A stretch of 5,821 nt of DNA from Archangium sp. (GTDB taxonomy: Bacteria; Myxococcota; Myxococcia; Myxococcales; Myxococcaceae), in contig JAEUJR010001090.1 of assembly GCA_016793585.1 (NCBI GenBank), positions 1 to 5,821 of the forward strand. The letters run 5' to 3'. The translations under genes were made by a program, and so were the position numbers. The notes under the pieces were generated by a model that worked only from the letters and a program-made list of their open reading frames with translations, was not told the DNA's origin and made no database searches. How positions within the stretch are numbered: position 1 is the stretch's first letter; the number at the start of each line of letters is the position of its first letter. Of the stretch, positions 5,532 to 5,821 are shown piece after piece.

Positions 5532-5821
5532 ATGAACCTCGACGACCTCAAGGCGCGGGTGAGCGCCGCATTCGCGGAGCGCGAGAAGCTCAAAGAGCCG
5601 TTCTACGCGATGGCCGTGAAAGAGACGGTGGCGCTGCTCGACCGCGGCGTGATTCGCGTGGCCCAGAAGGGCGCGAACGCCTGGGAGGTCAACGCGTGGG
5701 TGAAGGAGGCGATTCTGTGCTTCTTCGCCATCAGCGAGATGAAGACGATGGAGCTGCCGCCGTTCGAGTTCCACGACAAGATTCCCCTGAAGAAAGACCT
5801 CGCTGACGCGGGCGTGCGCAT
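5532..5821 (+). CDS. dapD: 2,3,4,5-tetrahydropyridine-2,6-dicarboxylate N-succinyltransferase, N-terminal part
   Basis: ATG 5532-5534 opens a frame of 96 codons that runs off the right edge. The visible part is the helical N-terminal domain of DapD. It includes AVKETVALLDRGVIRVAQK (28-46), then W51-EVNAWVKEAILCFF (to residue 65), then ISEMKTMELPPFEFHDKIP (67-85), all hallmark stretches of the proteobacterial-type enzyme. The left-handed beta-helix catalytic domain would follow outside the window. DapD transfers succinyl from succinyl-CoA to tetrahydrodipicolinate in the succinylase branch of diaminopimelate/lysine synthesis, in the cytoplasm, as a trimer. It is divergent from the DTW gene, so separate transcription is likely. 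A weak AGAAG ribosome-binding site sits 6 nt upstream. The nearby genes show no lysine-pathway link. Confidence 0.95.
   Translation, partial: MNLDDLKARVSAAFAEREKLKEPFYAMAVKETVALLDRGVIRVAQKGANAWEVNAWVKEAILCFFAISEMKTMELPPFEFHDKIPLKKDLADAGVR

Noticed and set aside
5459..5593. N-terminal extension of the DTW protein to ATG 5593
   Set aside because: It would overlap divergent dapD coding sequence, and the extra residues are not DTW-like; ATG 5458 sits just before the Cys cluster.
4796..5806. 336-codon plus-strand frame
   Set aside because: It is antisense to the DTW gene and then overlaps dapD in a different frame; both real genes have clear family motifs.

Overview
The window is a GC-rich (roughly two-thirds G+C) bacterial chromosomal segment that most resembles a myxobacterium (Myxococcota). 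Three things suggest this: very strong G/C at third codon positions, a secreted Gly-rich protein with Asp-Gly-Gly / Asp-Ala-Gly linkers and a small Cys knot-like module, and a multidomain response regulator with a class III cyclase output. The taxon is an inference from style; no marker gene here settles it.

Layout: seven genes run on the minus strand from about 5458 down to the left edge, and one gene leaves rightwards on the plus strand from 5532. In minus-strand transcription order they are: a DTW-domain tRNA aminocarboxypropyltransferase-like protein (5458-4829); a C-terminally membrane-anchored protein resembling the RMD1/YagE (DUF155) family (4809-3703); a MshEN-MshEN-receiver-adenylate cyclase protein (3647-2169); a small degenerate sigma54-activator-type AAA+ fragment (about 2153-1767); a TerB-like protein (1708-1139); a small two-helix membrane protein (1089-694); and a secreted Gly-rich, Cys-containing protein (683 to beyond the left edge). 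The gaps are 19, 55, 15, 58, 49 and 10 nt, so the set could be one transcript or two. The plus-strand gene is the 5' part of dapD (lysine/diaminopimelate pathway), divergent from the DTW gene across 73 nt.

The centre of interest is the cyclase. Its N-terminus holds four 24-residue copies of the MshEN signature arranged as two 24-5-24 units. It is followed by a complete phospho-receiver and a class III cyclase domain with all catalytic residues visible. If the MshEN modules bind c-di-GMP, as the family archetype does, the protein would link c-di-GMP and a histidine kinase signal to cyclic nucleotide synthesis. The next gene is a stripped-down AAA+ relative lacking the ATPase and sigma54-contact motifs. 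It lies in the same frame as the cyclase with one stop codon between them.

The leftmost gene is open to the window edge. It encodes a 227-residue visible part with a five-unit 15-bp tandem repeat that reads as pentapeptide-like [AG]-N-[VF]-A-G units. No rRNA, tRNA, CRISPR array or insertion sequence was seen. The many long plus-strand open frames from 108 to 5806 are GC-driven shadows of the minus-strand genes.
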